Below, one piece after another: positions 1 to 8,761 of a stretch of DNA of 64,000 nucleotides. The stretch comes from Desulfovibrio inopinatus DSM 10711 (lineage in GTDB: Bacteria > Desulfobacterota > Desulfovibrionia > Desulfovibrionales > Desulfovibrionaceae). Below the pieces are notes generated by a model, which was given only the letters and a program-made list of their open reading frames with translations, did not search any database and was not told the DNA's origin. The stretch's first letter is position 1. Every line of letters starts with the position of its first letter. Made by a program: the position numbers and the translations under genes. The stretch lies in the NCBI RefSeq assembly GCF_000429305.1, contig NZ_AUBP01000011.1, positions 1 to 64,000 on the forward strand. The letters run 5' to 3'.

Positions 1-221
1 CAACGACAAAATCGACGATGTGTATTTTTCCAATCGCCGTAATCGGGTGGAAGATCTCTCCATGGAGCCCCAGTTCGGAGTATCCAGAAAACGGCATTAA
101 TGAAAAGCCGATTGTCATGGGCGACACCTCCCCACGTTCCTTTTCTTCCTGGTAAATGAGGTTCGAGCAACTCCCATACCCGGTCAGAAATATCATGTCG
201 TCTATGTGCTGCACTCTTCAT
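1..221 (-). CDS. IS5-family transposase, N-terminal part (partial at window edge)
   Basis: The minus-strand reading frame opens with ATG at 219-221 and stays open to the window edge (73 codons). The translation shows the DUF4096-type N-terminus of IS5/IS427 transposases: a helix-turn-helix region starting RRHDISDRVWELLEPHLPG, then DNRLFINAVFWILRTGAPWR, then LPPDYGDWKNTHRRF. These are the conserved blocks of the first half of the transposase. In this group the gene is often split into two frames joined by programmed frameshifting. Whether this copy is intact cannot be judged. It is the only mobile-element gene seen in the window. Confidence 0.88.
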   Translation of the reverse strand, partial: MKSAAHRRHDISDRVWELLEPHLPGRKGTWGGVAHDNRLFINAVFWILRTGAPWRDLPPDYGDWKNTHRRFCR

Positions 222-292
222 TCTGTCTTCTTTTTCCTTTTAGTATCCGATGCCAGGAAAAGAAGAATAAAGCAATCTTGTGACGACACTAC
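1..292 (-). mobile_element. End of an IS5-family (IS427-like) insertion sequence
   Basis: The first 292 bases hold the 5' end of an insertion sequence whose remainder lies before the window. It contains the start of a transposase gene (see next entry) and about 70 bases of leader. The element appears to end at 292: read on the minus strand, the terminal bases GGTAGTGTCGTCACAAG look like the terminal repeat of IS427-type elements. They directly follow a CTAG at 293-296, which fits the YTAR target preference I associate with that group. The other end is not in the window, so the target duplication and full length cannot be checked. Confidence 0.75.
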
Positions 293-1018
293 CTAGCCCA
301 AATGCACCTTTTCCCCGTCTACGGTCACATCGTCCTCGGCAATGACGGACGCACGCCCTGCGCGGACAAGAAAACGATTACGTATAAATTGCCGTAGACC
401 ACCTGCTCGCACAACTTCAGTCTCGACCTCACGTACCGATGTACAAATTTTTTGCGTCAACTCACCGATAACGTTATCCATCGATGCGGCTGTTGTAAGA
501 ATTTGACCGGCCTTGGTAGAAAACGAATCGGCCAAGACATGAAATTTCGACGATGCCACCGTGGTCTTCTCGGCCTGGAGTAGCATGTCTGGGGCCTGAA
601 ACTGCATCGCCCCTTCTGATTGTATGTGGAGCTTCCCCGGAATGTGGAGTCTGGCTGTATCGCTTGTTTTTTCCAAAACGTGCAGCACAAACACCGCTCC
701 CGGCTTACCATATTCGGGAGCATGAAAAAGAACGAGATCTCCCGGTTCAGGTCGCATTAAACAACCATCTGCTTGACGGGCGTGTATGACAACATTGTTT
801 TCACACTCCACATCCATTTCGTTTCCTTTCCAGCAAAGCACAGCACCACGTCCCATGCCCGTCACCGCGTTGGGGGACGATAATAAGGCGTCTTCCACCT
901 CCACGTTCTGTCCCGACCGTGTCACAACCGTCAGGAGAGGCCGACCAAGCTCCGAGTAAGGAGAGGCGTCTTGCTTCTCGGCCGTACTCTTCATGACGGC
1001 TTCAGTTTGATCATTCAT
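293..1018 (-). CDS. DUF3540 protein, T6SS accessory
   Basis: A 241-residue protein of the DUF3540 family, found almost only in type VI secretion VgrG islands. It is probably a tip-complex or adaptor component; its exact role is unknown. The N-terminal half has a beta-rich domain (GMGRGAVLCWKG, RPEPGDLVLFHAPE). The C-terminal half has the family pattern around LLQAEKTTVASSKFHVLADS and ends in VDGEKVHLG. I chose the ATG at 1016-1018 because GGAG lies six bases before it; longer in-frame starts run into the upstream gene. It is the last gene of a four-gene minus-strand run and its TAG stop sits exactly at the insertion-sequence boundary. A DUF4150/PAAR-type gene that commonly follows DUF3540 may lie beyond the element. 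Confidence 0.8.
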   Translation of the reverse strand: MNDQTEAVMKSTAEKQDASPYSELGRPLLTVVTRSGQNVEVEDALLSSPNAVTGMGRGAVLCWKGNEMDVECENNVVIHARQADGCLMRPEPGDLVLFHAPEYGKPGAVFVLHVLEKTSDTARLHIPGKLHIQSEGAMQFQAPDMLLQAEKTTVASSKFHVLADSFSTKAGQILTTAASMDNVIGELTQKICTSVREVETEVVRAGGLRQFIRNRFLVRAGRASVIAEDDVTVDGEKVHLG

Positions 1019-1032
1019 AAAATACTCCATGG

Positions 1033-1971
1033 TCATGCGTCTGGTGTCCACATTTCAGCTTCAGCTAAATCCTTGTCAGTTGTCCGTAGAGAAGAAAAGT
1101 CAGCACCTGTCCCGTCAACTGTATCGAGGTGCACGCAATGCATATTCGTCATAAAGAGTTGTGCGCCGTAAAATCGGGCGTTGCTCACGGTTGCATACGA
1201 AAAATCGGCAAATGTTAAATTTGCTTGAACAAAATCAACGCCATCACATATGGCATGAGAAAATTGTCCCTGTTCCACATCAGCTCCATGAAAAATGGCT
1301 TTGGAAAGCTGTGCTTCACGAAACGTTGCTTGTGGTAAAATACTCTCTGAAAAGTCAGCCTGTTCCACATTGGCACCAATAAAATGTGTATATTTCCCGT
1401 GTGCTGAGAGAAATCGTGCCGATGAAAGGTTGGCTCCCGAAAAATTAGCCTGGGTAACATCAAGACCCGATAAATCAGCCTTGGTCATGTCCGCTCGTAT
1501 GAACATGGCTAAGCGAAGGTCGCAGCCTGAAAACGATTGCCCTGCTACAATAGCATCATGAAGGCATGCCTTCTGCAAAACGGTGTTTTTGAAAATAGCC
1601 GTCGAGAGATCGGCACTATCGAGAAGAGTTCGAGTCAAGTCGGCCCCGGTAAAATCCGTGGCATCGAATCGACAATTCAAAAACACTGCCCGAACCAGAC
1701 TGGCACCATTGAAGTCAGCGCGGCTCAAATCACATCTGCGAAAGTCGGCCTGAAATGTGTCCGCTTGCGCCCAGGAAGACTCGGAACAGTCGCAGTCCGT
1801 TATTTCAGCATAACGTATTGTTGTTTGACGAAAGTTGGCTCCACGAAAAACAACGCGTTCCAGAACCACATTCTCAAGATCGAGATTGGACAGATCGATT
1901 CCGGAACAATCGCAATCACGAATGGAACCATGAGTACCAAGCGCGGCAAGAAAATCATCTCTCTGCATCAT
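1033..1971 (-). CDS. Pentapeptide-repeat protein, T6SS island
   Basis: About 312 residues, nearly all made of pentapeptide repeats of the A(D/N)Lxx type (for example LDLENVVLERVVFRGANF, ANLSSARFLSAHG), which predict a right-handed quadrilateral beta-helix. Pentapeptide proteins next to DUF2169/DUF3540/VgrG genes are regular members of T6SS cargo islands. They may act as structural or adaptor components or as effectors; function is not shown here. The start is uncertain. ATGATG at 1966-1971 overlaps the upstream stop codon and gives the typical MQRDDFLAAL opening. An ATG at 2005-2007 with a GGAG three bases upstream is an alternative. The stop lies 14 bases before the DUF3540 start, consistent with one operon. 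Confidence 0.75.
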   Translation of the reverse strand: MMQRDDFLAALGTHGSIRDCDCSGIDLSNLDLENVVLERVVFRGANFRQTTIRYAEITDCDCSESSWAQADTFQADFRRCDLSRADFNGASLVRAVFLNCRFDATDFTGADLTRTLLDSADLSTAIFKNTVLQKACLHDAIVAGQSFSGCDLRLAMFIRADMTKADLSGLDVTQANFSGANLSSARFLSAHGKYTHFIGANVEQADFSESILPQATFREAQLSKAIFHGADVEQGQFSHAICDGVDFVQANLTFADFSYATVSNARFYGAQLFMTNMHCVHLDTVDGTGADFSSLRTTDKDLAEAEMWTPDA

Positions 1972-4561
1972 GGAGAAACTGCGGCTTGAAAAAAGTTTTA
2001 TTGACATTGGCTCCGTCCAAGACCGTTTGATCCAGGACGCATTTATACACATCAGCACCGTACAAATTCGCTTTGACCAAACGACACAAGGTAAACCGTG
2101 CTTTACGAAATGAAGCTTTCAAGCCATTGATTTTCGTTAAATCGGCTTCTGTAAAATCCGCTTGATTGAAACGGGCATACCGAGCATCGGCCTTCCGTAA
2201 TCGAGCTGCGGTCATATCCGTTTTCGAGCAGTCGGCACGATATAGAACGGCCCGCTTCAAATTCGCCCTGCTCATCGTCGTCCCGGCAATTGAGGCCATT
2301 GTGAGATTGGCTCGTCGAAAATCGGCTGATGAAAAATCAGTTCCCTGACCAGCTCGCAAGTTTGGCAAGACCGCATCAGCAAACGATGCGCCAGAACAAA
2401 TTGCTTCATACAGGCGAAGTCTCTCGGCCTGAACATATCGAAAATCAGCAGCAGCACAGTTGCAACCGGTCAGGTCTGCATCATCGAGTATCGCATTGCT
2501 AAAGTTGGTGGCTTCGCAATGTGTTCGTGAAAAATCCGCTTTTTTGCCGGAAATATTGCGAGCATCAACCTGCGTAAAGTTGGCTTCAGATACAATTGCG
2601 CCATCCAACGATGCTCCAGGCATGCTTGCGGAAGAGAAATCAGCTCCGGTCAAGTCGGATGTGGAGATATCCGCTCCAGTCAAAACAGCCCCAGAAAAGA
2701 CCGTCTTAGCAGCAAGACACGACGTAAATTGCGCGGACTCGGCATGGGCTTCCTCAAAGTGGGCTTCGTCGAGACGCGCTTCTGTGAAGTTTGCTCCAAC
2801 AAGTGTCGCTTTGGTAAAGCGACTTTTTTCCAAACGACACCCTGAAAAATCAGCCCCGGACAAGTCCAGTCCGGAAAAATCAAGTCCACGCAAGTCATAG
2901 CCATGCAACGTTTGTCCCTTGGCATGCATGGCGAGGACCTGTTCCACTGTCATAGAGGCAGCCTCTTCAATAACACCAGAGCCCTCGGCTTGCTCCGTGA
3001 CTTTTTCGTCAGCCGCTTCCGGAACGTCCATACTCAATTTCGCACTCAGTGATTTGGCTTCATTCAGAGTTTGCTGCGCTTCTTTGAATTTCGCCTTTGC
3101 TTCCGCCGACATAGCAGGATGAGCCATCAATTGCGAGAATAGTTCTTCCATATTGCTTTGCGTAGCGGTGCTACGCTCTAACGCGAACTGCTCAACTTCT
3201 TCCGGACGAATACCGAACTTGGTAAAAAAATCTTCAACTTGCTTCGTCACTTTATCGGCTTGTTTTTCCAAATTGCGGAGTGCAACCTTCGGATCGATTT
3301 CCTGCTCCGGAGTATATGCTTTCACCAACTCGTCAAAACTCGTCAGCGGTTGCTGTTTTTCAAATTCACGCATTTGCGCCTGCACATCGGCTTCACTCAC
3401 CCCAATGCGTTGCAACGCCGCCTTCACATCGGCTTCCAATTTTGCCACAGCATCTTTGATTCCCATAAGAGGAGACGTCGTGTCTTCTGGAGGAGATGAC
3501 GGAGGGGGAGTCGGACGAGGAGATGCAGGGGCAGGTTTCGGTTCTTCTTTTGGAGGAGCTATAATATCGTTCAGCGTTTCCTGATAATGCGCAACAGGCT
3601 TGGCCGATTCGCTAAGCGATTCGATTGCAACAAAAACATGCCGTACATCAGAGACTTCTTCATCATGAACTAATGTCAAATTTCTGTACGCGACAATCCC
3701 CATTTCATGATCAGGAAAAAGCCATAAGGTGTCCGCTTTACATGGTCGCTCGGAAAAAGACTCTTTATCCTCAATGACGCGATTGAGAAAAAGACGAACC
3801 CGGATTTCGGGAAACGACGATTCAATAAGAGGCTTTTCTGCATGCATATTGGAGAGAGCAAACCGCTCATCGCCATCAAAGAATCGTCCCATCCATTGAT
3901 CTTCAGGAGCCGTCATGCAGTATTGCATGGAAGAACCATGCGGATAGTACGGCCATCGATGAAGAAGCCATTCCTGATCGAAGGGACCAAAAAAACGCGT
4001 ACGTTGTGGCCAACCAGGCGACAATGCGCGAAACCCATCCTGTGCCCACGATTGCGCAACAGGCCTGAAGGCCTTTCCCACTGGCTGTATGTGAGGCAAT
4101 GCATATCCGATGTTTCCTTCTGTATCGTGCCCCATTCCCACGGGATTTTCCGGATAGTGAGGTCCCCCGTAAGCCTTTTCCCAGGTGAGCGGCATGGAGG
4201 AAAACGGCTCGGGATCACTTGGACGCGTACCAAGCCAGGCACGCTTCCCCCAAACTTCAAGCGTTTTGGTCTTTTCCGCCACCTTCACTTGAACTTCGGC
4301 GGCACTCGCCGGTGTTTGAAGGTGACACGATCCATAGACAAGATACTCCGCTTCGGGCTTTGGAAAACTCCAGTCCAACGCTTCACCGGGATTGAGACAT
4401 GATTGCGCCGTCGGCCACAATACATCTTCGGAATAAATTCTGTTCGGCAATGATTCATCAAAAGCAAATGCGACAAGAATTGTCGACGATAACACCGCAC
4501 CGCGTTCAGAGTCAAAAATCTTGCTCAAAAACGCCAACGTTTCCGGTTTCAGGACTCTCAT
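1955..4561 (-). CDS. DUF2169 domain and pentapeptide-repeat fusion protein, T6SS adaptor
   Basis: 868 residues in three parts. Residues about 15-330 match DUF2169, with the family blocks MPLTWEKAYGGPHYPENPVG and FFGPFDQEWLLHRWPYYP; DUF2169 proteins are associated with VgrG and thought to be effector adaptors or chaperones. Residues about 340-550 form a proline-rich and then helical, probably coiled-coil linker. Residues about 553-860 are pentapeptide repeats (LHGYDLRGLDFSGLDLSGAD onwards). It starts 6 bases after the VgrG stop and ends overlapping the next pentapeptide gene, so the three are almost certainly cotranscribed. The fusion of adaptor and repeat domain beside a second, separate pentapeptide protein suggests that both attach to the same VgrG spike. 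Confidence 0.85.
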   Translation of the reverse strand: MRVLKPETLAFLSKIFDSERGAVLSSTILVAFAFDESLPNRIYSEDVLWPTAQSCLNPGEALDWSFPKPEAEYLVYGSCHLQTPASAAEVQVKVAEKTKTLEVWGKRAWLGTRPSDPEPFSSMPLTWEKAYGGPHYPENPVGMGHDTEGNIGYALPHIQPVGKAFRPVAQSWAQDGFRALSPGWPQRTRFFGPFDQEWLLHRWPYYPHGSSMQYCMTAPEDQWMGRFFDGDERFALSNMHAEKPLIESSFPEIRVRLFLNRVIEDKESFSERPCKADTLWLFPDHEMGIVAYRNLTLVHDEEVSDVRHVFVAIESLSESAKPVAHYQETLNDIIAPPKEEPKPAPASPRPTPPPSSPPEDTTSPLMGIKDAVAKLEADVKAALQRIGVSEADVQAQMREFEKQQPLTSFDELVKAYTPEQEIDPKVALRNLEKQADKVTKQVEDFFTKFGIRPEEVEQFALERSTATQSNMEELFSQLMAHPAMSAEAKAKFKEAQQTLNEAKSLSAKLSMDVPEAADEKVTEQAEGSGVIEEAASMTVEQVLAMHAKGQTLHGYDLRGLDFSGLDLSGADFSGCRLEKSRFTKATLVGANFTEARLDEAHFEEAHAESAQFTSCLAAKTVFSGAVLTGADISTSDLTGADFSSASMPGASLDGAIVSEANFTQVDARNISGKKADFSRTHCEATNFSNAILDDADLTGCNCAAADFRYVQAERLRLYEAICSGASFADAVLPNLRAGQGTDFSSADFRRANLTMASIAGTTMSRANLKRAVLYRADCSKTDMTAARLRKADARYARFNQADFTEADLTKINGLKASFRKARFTLCRLVKANLYGADVYKCVLDQTVLDGANVNKTFFKPQFLHDAER

Positions 4562-4567
4562 GGCATC

Positions 4568-7183
4568 TTACCCAATCGTAACGAAACCGGCTTCGTTGAC
4601 TTTAATTGCTCCCCCCACCGACACGGAAGGACTTTTGAGTGTGAGACTGGTATTGGACACTTTTACTGACGATTGTTTGTCCGTGGATTCCAAACTAATT
4701 GCCTCCTCATTGAAGGTGGCGCTTGGTCCTTCAGAAACCGACGCACTGATTTTTCTTTCCACAGCATTCATAGAAAAAGATATTCCCAAATCGCTGTCTC
4801 CAGCATCCAGTGTGATACCCGTAGGTCCCATGGACAAGGTGTTATCTCCCGTCAACTCTTTAATTTGGAGCGGATGATCAACATTAACTCCATCGATGAC
4901 CATTGATGCAACCGCTGACGTACTAATATTGACCCCGGTGCTATTCATAACCACCGAGGACTTCGGCGATACAACGGATTCGATACTGGCGGTTCCCACT
5001 TCAAGCGTTATTTTTCTATCCATACTTGGGGGAACATTCCGTGCGGTCGCCGTTACCCCGGACGAATTGACGACAACAGAACCTGCCTGTGTCTGTGACA
5101 TGGCCTTATTGAAATCCTTGCAAATTTTATTTGTAATATTCGCAGCTTCCACAGCGAGACCAGCGCCAAGATACATTGACGTCCCCCCCGCAACCCCTCC
5201 AAGAAAAGAAGCTGGCCCATCCTGACTCCATGCGCCGTTCGTCGAAAAACATTCGGTCGCAGCAATACTTCCAACGGAAGCAAACGCAACAGCAGTTGCC
5301 ATGAGATACATAGCTTTCTTTGCCGATTGCAATATTCCCTCTGCTTCAACAGGGACTCCAGCGGATATCGTCACCGATGTTGGTGCAGAGTGAGTAATCG
5401 TTGAGCTCATATCAAGCGTCGAATCACCGAACTCGACAAAGGATCCCTTCGTATAGGTAAACCCCTGACCGAAGTTCAAATTCACCGTAAAGGGACCGAT
5501 AATATTGCTCGTCGATCCGGCATAAATATAGTTTGTAGCGCCAGCAACAGCTTGTGTATAGGACCCCACGACTCCTTCAACACTACTGCCAAGCACCCAA
5601 CAGTCATTATCCCCGGTTGTCCATTGCAATAAACTCCCGCCACCACCTTCTTTCACCGAGCCCACGGCAAAACCACTATTATGGTAGGGCGACCAAAGCG
5701 TCGCACACTCTTGTCCTTTTGTCTCATTGAACATCAACTGATTATTAGCTGAACTCTTGATTCCACTTAATCGAGAATTGCTATCTTTGATGAAATTCTG
5801 TGTTTCCCCGTTATGGACGGCCCCAGAAATATACGGCCGATCCGGATCGGCATTTTCAAATCCAATGAAGACTTCCGTTCCTTTATGCAGCGGGAAATGC
5901 ATACCATAACTATTTCCGGCATACGGTTGCGCCATACGTAACCAGGAAGAGGCCCTCCCTGGAGGACGCCCAGCCAAATCGAAAGGAAGTCGCACTCTGT
6001 ACCGTCCCATGGAGTCCAATTCAGGGTAGTCATCCCCGGTTTCAGCATCCACTTTACCGTTGAGTACACCGGAAATTTGGGTCTTCGTTGCCGTTTGTCG
6101 CGGTCGAAATTGCCGAGAACCTGGACGGCCCTCAAATTGATTCCGGTAGCCAAGCTCACCATGCAGATTTGCAACCTCTTCCACTCCAGCTGTCATCGGA
6201 GACGCGGGTTTCCCTTCATGAGCAACGCTCACCAATAAATACGCGGTGTTGAATGAGGAGTCCGGATGTCTGGATAATGTAAACAACCCACCAGCACGCA
6301 AGGGCAAACATCCACTGCGTCCATGACAGACAGTTTTTCCAGATAACAGCTCTTCAGCTCGAACTCGAGCCAGTGCTTGCCCTTGATCAAGCGTTTGAAA
6401 ATGATCACCATAATGGTAGGTTTTTCCAATGCCATTTGGATCAACTTCAGCTTCGGCGAGGAGTTCCATATCAGGATGCAACGGATTATAATCTTTTAAC
6501 ATAACACGTTGGGGAACGATATGTTCCTCATGAGAAAAAGAAAAAATAGACTTCAATTTTTCATGATCATCCATGCCTGAGGGCTGTCTATAGGGAAAAA
6601 CCCCATCTCCAAGTGGAACATGGACAATACGTGAGTCTGTGATCACAAGACGTTCACCGGCTTCACTCTCTTCAAAAAAATAATAAAGCCCAAAATGCTC
6701 CATCCAACGTGAAATAAAGTTAAAGTGTGTTTCATTATATTGACAGACATACTCCATATTCTCGTACTCTGCCGCCAATCGAAATTCGTAATGTTTGAGA
6801 TTGCATTCTTCGAAAACGACTTCAAGGATCTGTGGTAATGTTTTATTGAGAAAGATCTGATTATGCTGTGTGAGATCAAGAAGTTTTATTCTGGGAACAA
6901 GGGTTGCTTTATAGAACGTCAATGTTTCGACTGTCTGCATTTTTTTGAATGAAAAAAGCACCCCACTATAGGCGTTGGTCCATTCTGCCCAAGAAAGACG
7001 AAGGGTTGCTTGGCGTTGAATCATACCTTTCGAAGCCAGTCCAGGATCAGACGACGCACATAAAACATGAAATTCATAAGGAGTAGACAGCGCATCAGTC
7101 CCCTTAAATTCAATAACATCCAGCAAAGCATTTTCAGCGTCTTCAATGTGCAATGAAGCCAAAATCGTTGTATTATCCTGCAT
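4568..7183 (-). CDS. vgrG: Type VI secretion tip protein VgrG
   Basis: 871-residue VgrG/Vgr family spike protein. Residues 1-380 form the gp27-like part (phage GPD domain: RWMEHFGLYYFFEES, HEEHIVPQRVMLKDYNP). Residues about 390-480 form the gp5-like OB-fold with the diagnostic GRYRVRLPFDL, SSWLRMAQPYAGNSYGMHFP and GTEVFIGFENADPDRPYISG. The rest is a beta-helix. An unusual Ala/Gly-rich hydrophobic stretch (around AKKAMYLMATAVAFASVGSI, roughly residues 650-740) interrupts the repetitive C-terminal region; it could be a cargo-binding or effector segment. The ATG at 7181-7183 is preferred for its GGGGGCGAG upstream; a longer frame to 7411 lacks family similarity. First gene of the island. No T6SS core (Tss) genes are in the window, so the apparatus must be elsewhere. 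Confidence 0.93.
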   Translation of the reverse strand: MQDNTTILASLHIEDAENALLDVIEFKGTDALSTPYEFHVLCASSDPGLASKGMIQRQATLRLSWAEWTNAYSGVLFSFKKMQTVETLTFYKATLVPRIKLLDLTQHNQIFLNKTLPQILEVVFEECNLKHYEFRLAAEYENMEYVCQYNETHFNFISRWMEHFGLYYFFEESEAGERLVITDSRIVHVPLGDGVFPYRQPSGMDDHEKLKSIFSFSHEEHIVPQRVMLKDYNPLHPDMELLAEAEVDPNGIGKTYHYGDHFQTLDQGQALARVRAEELLSGKTVCHGRSGCLPLRAGGLFTLSRHPDSSFNTAYLLVSVAHEGKPASPMTAGVEEVANLHGELGYRNQFEGRPGSRQFRPRQTATKTQISGVLNGKVDAETGDDYPELDSMGRYRVRLPFDLAGRPPGRASSWLRMAQPYAGNSYGMHFPLHKGTEVFIGFENADPDRPYISGAVHNGETQNFIKDSNSRLSGIKSSANNQLMFNETKGQECATLWSPYHNSGFAVGSVKEGGGGSLLQWTTGDNDCWVLGSSVEGVVGSYTQAVAGATNYIYAGSTSNIIGPFTVNLNFGQGFTYTKGSFVEFGDSTLDMSSTITHSAPTSVTISAGVPVEAEGILQSAKKAMYLMATAVAFASVGSIAATECFSTNGAWSQDGPASFLGGVAGGTSMYLGAGLAVEAANITNKICKDFNKAMSQTQAGSVVVNSSGVTATARNVPPSMDRKITLEVGTASIESVVSPKSSVVMNSTGVNISTSAVASMVIDGVNVDHPLQIKELTGDNTLSMGPTGITLDAGDSDLGISFSMNAVERKISASVSEGPSATFNEEAISLESTDKQSSVKVSNTSLTLKSPSVSVGGAIKVNEAGFVTIG

Positions 7184-7567
7184 GACTCGCCCCCGAAAAA
7201 AAATGAGAAAAAACGACAACGCAATAGCTTCCTGAAAAAGCAGGGAGTTCATCCTGTTGGTATAATGGAATTGTTGTCTGTGTTCAGATAGCATTTCTCC
7301 AAGACTTTGACCACGAAATCTCTCGCAATCTCTGGCAAGTCCTCCTTCTCCATAGTCACGGTAGAGAAGCCTGTCTCTTCCCCTCTTGCCATGAACAACA
7401 AATGGACGCATATTGCCAAAAGCATTCCGGTCATTATTTCGAATTCATCGCGATGGCTCGTCGTGCTTAGGATTCGAGAAATGTCTGAGAAAAGCCCATA
7501 ATGGAGCAGACGACTCCTCAATTTAGCATGCCCCGCTCTTTTTCAACGTCAACCCGGACACGCAATC
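7184..7567. other. Gene-poor gap upstream of vgrG
   Basis: A gap of about 380 bases between two divergently oriented transcription units. It probably carries the vgrG promoter. On the minus strand there is an open frame at 7249-7434 (ATG at 7432-7434, no good ribosome site; longer to a TTG at 7521) encoding a small protein with a hydrophobic segment (MLLAICVHLLFMA). The composition is protein-like, but nothing supports expression. No clear hairpin or repeat was seen. Confidence 0.4.
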
Positions 7568-7876
7568 ATGTCATACCGAAGCATTTTGACACGCTTTTCT
7601 GTTGGACTTGCCTTTGCCATTTTATGCCTCACCACGCACCCGGCTCTGGCGTTTGAAGTCCAAAACGGTGATACGAAATCGTATATTCTACAAATCAATG
7701 AATTCGAACAAGTTCTCGGTCCAGGAGAATCAACATTTGTTCCCTGTTCAAAAGGGTGTCCCGTTACGTTGCTCGACGCCGAAACGAGACGGGGATTGAA
7801 TCATTACAAAAGCACCCCGGCTGACGATGAGAAACTTATTATTTTTATTAAGGATGGACGTCTTCTCAGAAAATAG
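7568..7876 (+). CDS. Small secreted hypothetical protein
   Basis: 102 residues with a clear Sec signal peptide: basic N-terminus MSYRSILTR, hydrophobic core VGLAFAILCLTT, cleavage probably after ALA near residue 28. The mature part (about 74 residues) has two cysteines four residues apart (PCSKGC) and is otherwise polar. I do not recognise the family. It is probably periplasmic and small. It lies 72 bases ahead of another small exported protein on the same strand, so the two may be cotranscribed. Function unknown. Confidence 0.7.
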   Translation: MSYRSILTRFSVGLAFAILCLTTHPALAFEVQNGDTKSYILQINEFEQVLGPGESTFVPCSKGCPVTLLDAETRRGLNHYKSTPADDEKLIIFIKDGRLLRK

Positions 7877-7948
7877 GAAGACTTTAGCGAAGAAACATCA
7901 CACATCGGCCTCAACGTATAGCCAGACACGTATACAGAAGGAGCCCCG

Positions 7949-8266
7949 ATGAAAAAGGTCATGTTGTATTTGACCGTCCTCGTTCTTGCCGGCCTGGCCT
8001 ATCTGGCTTTGACTCTGCTCGACAACGCATCTCGAAATGATGCCGACGTGACCACTTCCGTCACCGGCATCGACTACACCAATCGAGAGGTCCAAGAATA
8101 TTTGGCACAAAAACAGCGGGAACTGCGTGGGGACGGCGAGACGCCGTCCTCTCTTTTTTCGTCCGGAAAAGTTGGCAGTCAGCAGAGTTTTTCCGTTGCG
8201 CCGATACAATCAGAGAAAACGTTCATTCCGGTTCCACAACATCACTATAAAATCATCGCGAAATGA
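7949..8266 (+). CDS. Small membrane-anchored hypothetical protein
   Basis: 105 residues with one N-terminal transmembrane helix (VMLYLTVLVLAGLAYLALTLL, about residues 4-24) and a hydrophilic tail that ends in a basic, aromatic segment. The helix has no obvious signal-peptidase site, so it is more likely a membrane anchor than a cleaved signal. GGAGCCCCG precedes the ATG. Family not recognised. It follows the small secreted protein and is convergent with the cysteine-rich protein at 8292. Confidence 0.65.
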   Translation: MKKVMLYLTVLVLAGLAYLALTLLDNASRNDADVTTSVTGIDYTNREVQEYLAQKQRELRGDGETPSSLFSSGKVGSQQSFSVAPIQSEKTFIPVPQHHYKIIAK

Positions 8267-8291
8267 GAAGTCTAGAGGGATGTGCCAGCGC

Positions 8292-8498
8292 TCAATCATG
8301 TTTCGTGTGGCTGTCCGGTTCCATCTGCATGCACGTCACAAGATAGCCATCGCATGTGGGGCAACGTTCATACCCACATCCGGCAACGTGCAATTGGCCA
8401 AACTCAGCACCACAGCCAGGACATGGCTCATCGGCTCCATCATACGGCAAGCGTTCATAGGTTCTCCCATCGAGAACAACTAACTTTTCTTCCTGCAC
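8292..8498 (-). CDS. Small zinc-ribbon-like protein
   Basis: 68-residue protein with two paired-cysteine knuckles, EPCPGCGAEFGQLHVAGC and ERCPTCDGYLVTC, most likely binding one or two Zn ions. Small proteins with the CPGCG...GC..ERCPxC pattern are common hypothetical proteins in Proteobacteria, with no assigned role. The GTG at 8496-8498 is the best start because GAGGAGG lies five bases upstream; another GTG two codons earlier overlaps that site. It is transcribed alone on the minus strand, facing the small exported proteins. Confidence 0.75.
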   Translation of the reverse strand: MQEEKLVVLDGRTYERLPYDGADEPCPGCGAEFGQLHVAGCGYERCPTCDGYLVTCMQMEPDSHTKHD

Positions 8499-8761
8499 AT
8501 GCACCTCCTCGTACCAATTTCCGATTCGAAAAGAGCCGTACTTATAGGCACGCTCTTCTCGTTTGGCAATACAGTTATTTTTTTAGCACGTTCCATAACG
8601 GTTTACTATCAGGTTTTTCCTGAGAACAAATTATCTCCTGCATCTTCAATGCGTTCCATAGAATGTGTCGAGGTTAAAATATTGACACATCGCTTTCTTC
8701 CAGACATAGAATAATTACTGTGTGTTTTGGTACGAGTGGCCTCAACAGAAGAGAGACAGGA

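Noticed and set aside
1033-4561. Repeat pattern resembling a tandem array or CRISPR
   Set aside because: The periodicity is that of pentapeptide codons (15 bases) in the coding sequence, with no conserved spacers or dyads.
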